From: CAZHRJ01 sp964534765
GTDB taxonomy: Bacteria; Lindowbacteria; 2-12-FULL-62-27
Length of the DNA stretch: 17,270 nt
Direction: 5' to 3'
NCBI GenBank assembly: GCA_964534765.1
Contig: CAZHRJ010000060.1
Coordinates: forward strand, 1-17,270
Shown here: positions 16,501 through 17,270 of the stretch, piece after piece
Position numbering within the stretch: the stretch's first letter is position 1
Layout: each line of letters starts with the position of its first letter
The notes under the pieces: model-generated
The model's database searches: none
What the model was told of the DNA's origin: nothing
Seen by the model: only the letters and a program-made list of their open reading frames with translations
Translations under genes and position numbers: made by a program

Positions 16501-17270
16501 GTTTCTACTCCGACTCCCAGCCCACCGACAGCACGATGGCTACCGCCCAGGTCAACTGGTACGTCAACGATACATGGTCCAGCGCAACCGACTCGTTCAC
16601 CTCAGCCGGCGGGTCCGACACCGCATCCGGCAAAGGCACCGTCGCCGCGCCGTTTCGGTCCATCCCGCGCGCGATGCAGTTTGCGACGACGGGAGACACC
16701 ATCTGGATCGACGCCGGAACGTACGATTCGTTCGTGACCGTCCTGTCTACAGACACCGCCGGCGTGAACATCGACAAGGACTCGATTTCGCTCATCGGCA
16801 AGGATTCGGGCGCCACCGTGATTAACCCGCCGGGGGATTCGCTCCTCGGCGGCCTCTATGGGATTTACGCCGATACGCAAGCCGGGATAGTGATAAAAAA
16901 CATCGGCGTGACGGGCGCCTATGACGGAATTCATTTTTACAATGTGGACAACTCGCGGATCGAGAGCGACAGCGCCGGCGCCTGCGGGTCCAACGGCATT
17001 TACCTCCGTATCAATTCCGACACGAACACCGTGACGCGGAACGCGGCCAACGGGAATGTGTCCTATGGGATCAATCTCAATTCGAGTTTGAGCAACACGG
17101 TGAGCGGGAACGCCGCGAATTCCAACTCAAACATCGGCATCTATCTGCAATCGACGTCCAACAACAACACGCTGACGGACAATACGGCCGGCTCGAATGC
17201 GGAGTACGGCATCTATCTGAATTCGACTTCGAACAGCAACACGTTGACGGGCAACACGGCCAATTCGAAT
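13518..17270 (+). CDS. Second giant secreted beta-helix/FnIII repeat protein, 3'-truncated by the window edge
   Basis: The frame is open to the right edge: 1,251 codons from the GTG at 13518. From that start the protein begins with a Sec signal peptide: lysine at 5, hydrophobic LALYAILAAGFWLLAS at about 11-26, and a probable cut after ADA (residue 31). An in-frame ATG at 13275 has a better ribosome site (GGAGG, 13265-13269) but would put 81 low-complexity residues before the signal, so the start is unsettled. Modules follow: helix 13617-14690, FnIII about 14720-15060, helix 15085-16175, FnIII about 16213-16533, helix 16555 to the edge. Helices open WYVND, with GDTIWIDAG or a variant and TVINPPG, and end NWYGS or NWWGS. 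Rungs are Asn/Ser/Thr-rich NosD-type (N.N.IESNTV, GIYL). FnIII motifs GYRVYRS and FYSDS match the first giant gene, so this is a paralogue and should be exported to the surface or medium. No catalytic residues are evident. Confidence 0.9.
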   Translation, partial: MAPNKSISQGLALYAILAAGFWLLASQSADAAAWYVNDATYDAQDSFTAAVGSDANSGASPSAPYLTIMKAIRSSLPNDTIYVDAGVFGETVVIDTEKISLVGADSRTTVINPPGFMTTAGLVAITIKNCTNVLVKNIGITDAYDGIKISNADSCTITSDSFSGLGDIAIAGVVAAYNTFSNNILFNGNSGYGISVDSYSNTIENNTIDSWSYGMLVSSESNTIRGNTVKNNVNIGIYLNVTAANNNLIESNTVTGNGTSGIYIDGGATNTNNRVYFNIVKSNLSDGIYLNTQANVAKGNYVQSNTLAGIKINAASNIVLGNDISNNDSGVLIAGASSQVVQRNNLYGNTTNNFANAASYTQTYTGNWYGSADSFAVKNKISDVFTSNDYDPWRLGRVDTGINADTTAPKGPDSVAVIGGSPSDTSIILEWTQVTTNEDGSAGPGVSGYRVYRSLLTDTSLWTKIGQTSGASSIRFQDTGVVPGVVYFYRLTTFDTATYENESFYSDSRPTDSAMFSSRKAWYVNDTATTGDSFTSAVGSDDTATGKGSPESPFKTVKQALKFVTAHDTVFVDAGTHYETVVITVDHIALVGKDSNATVINPPGDSGVSGLYGIFADTQVGILIKDIGVTGAYEGIRFDNVDSSIIRGDSVCSNGYNGINLQNGSETNLIIANTVSYNVQDNIILNTSSNDTVSDNIANNSRAATGIYLLSSLKIAVLANTANSNAAHGIHLLSTSDNNTITDNTANSNVSDGIRVSSSSTNKIVGNRTVSNTENGIMINSTSPNNVVRRNVSSSNGHAGVRLDYANSNVVAQNDLTGNDTGIFITGATNSCLVTRNNITSSTINNYANTSGNGQVVSRNWWGSTDSVTVKAKFSGAAADSYIPYRLGVVDTASGADTVAPKSPDTFAVVSGGPSDTSIILQWQPASANEDTDGSSTALGGYRIYRCIVKDTSSWVKIAQTASSVNRFQDTDVSLATTYYYRVTVYDTAAVENESFYSDSQPTDSTMATAQVNWYVNDTWSSATDSFTSAGGSDTASGKGTVAAPFRSIPRAMQFATTGDTIWIDAGTYDSFVTVLSTDTAGVNIDKDSISLIGKDSGATVINPPGDSLLGGLYGIYADTQAGIVIKNIGVTGAYDGIHFYNVDNSRIESDSAGACGSNGIYLRINSDTNTVTRNAANGNVSYGINLNSSLSNTVSGNAANSNSNIGIYLQSTSNNNTLTDNTAGSNAEYGIYLNSTSNSNTLTGNTANSN

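Overview
The window reads as a fragment of a GC-rich, diderm bacterial genome rich in giant secreted proteins. It is probably a metagenome-assembled scaffold, because a run of exactly 100 N (12871-12970) sits inside a tandem repeat. The style of the giant proteins (DUF1565/NosD-like parallel beta-helix plus fibronectin III modules, Kre9-like Ig domains and a FlgD/sorting-type C-terminus) is typical of Elusimicrobiota and other uncultured FCB/PVC-like or candidate phyla. I cannot assign a phylum with confidence. No rRNA, tRNA, CRISPR array or transposase gene is visible.

Layout. (1) 1-10725, plus strand: the 3' 3,574 codons of a giant gene whose start lies left of the window. It encodes alternating beta-helix domains and FnIII domains (six FnIII copies), then two Ser/Thr-rich Ig-like domains, a Big-1-like domain, a low-recognition region and a FlgD-like C-terminal domain. 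(2) 10726-11834: a gene-poor stretch with an inverted pair of REP-like units inside a longer inverted repeat (10919-11041), a 20-bp-period direct repeat, and a decayed aspartic-protease-like gene (about 11510-11751). (3) 11835-12446, minus strand: a VapBC-type toxin-antitoxin pair with a consensus sigma-70 promoter and an overlapping palindromic operator. (4) 12645-13278, plus strand: a coiled-coil protein built on 7- and 13-residue repeats, interrupted by the assembly gap. (5) 13279-13557: a mosaic of short dispersed repeats and microsatellites leading into (6) a second giant beta-helix/FnIII gene with a signal peptide (start about 13518, or 13275), open to the right edge.

The two giant genes are paralogues in tandem on the same strand. 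They share module order, motifs and some near-identical DNA, so the locus looks like a cluster evolving by module duplication and recombination. Their products should be exported through Sec and act outside the cell as adhesins, glycan-binding or glycan-processing surface proteins. No catalytic residues could be assigned.

The region between them is a repeat-rich island. Two short repeat families (a 43-bp pair and a 26-bp trio that resemble each other) flank the toxin-antitoxin pair and the coiled-coil gene, and run into the start of the second giant gene. I see no complete, convincingly new multi-gene system. The most unusual features are that repeat-derived 5' end and the coupling of each 26-bp repeat with a short tandem repeat.
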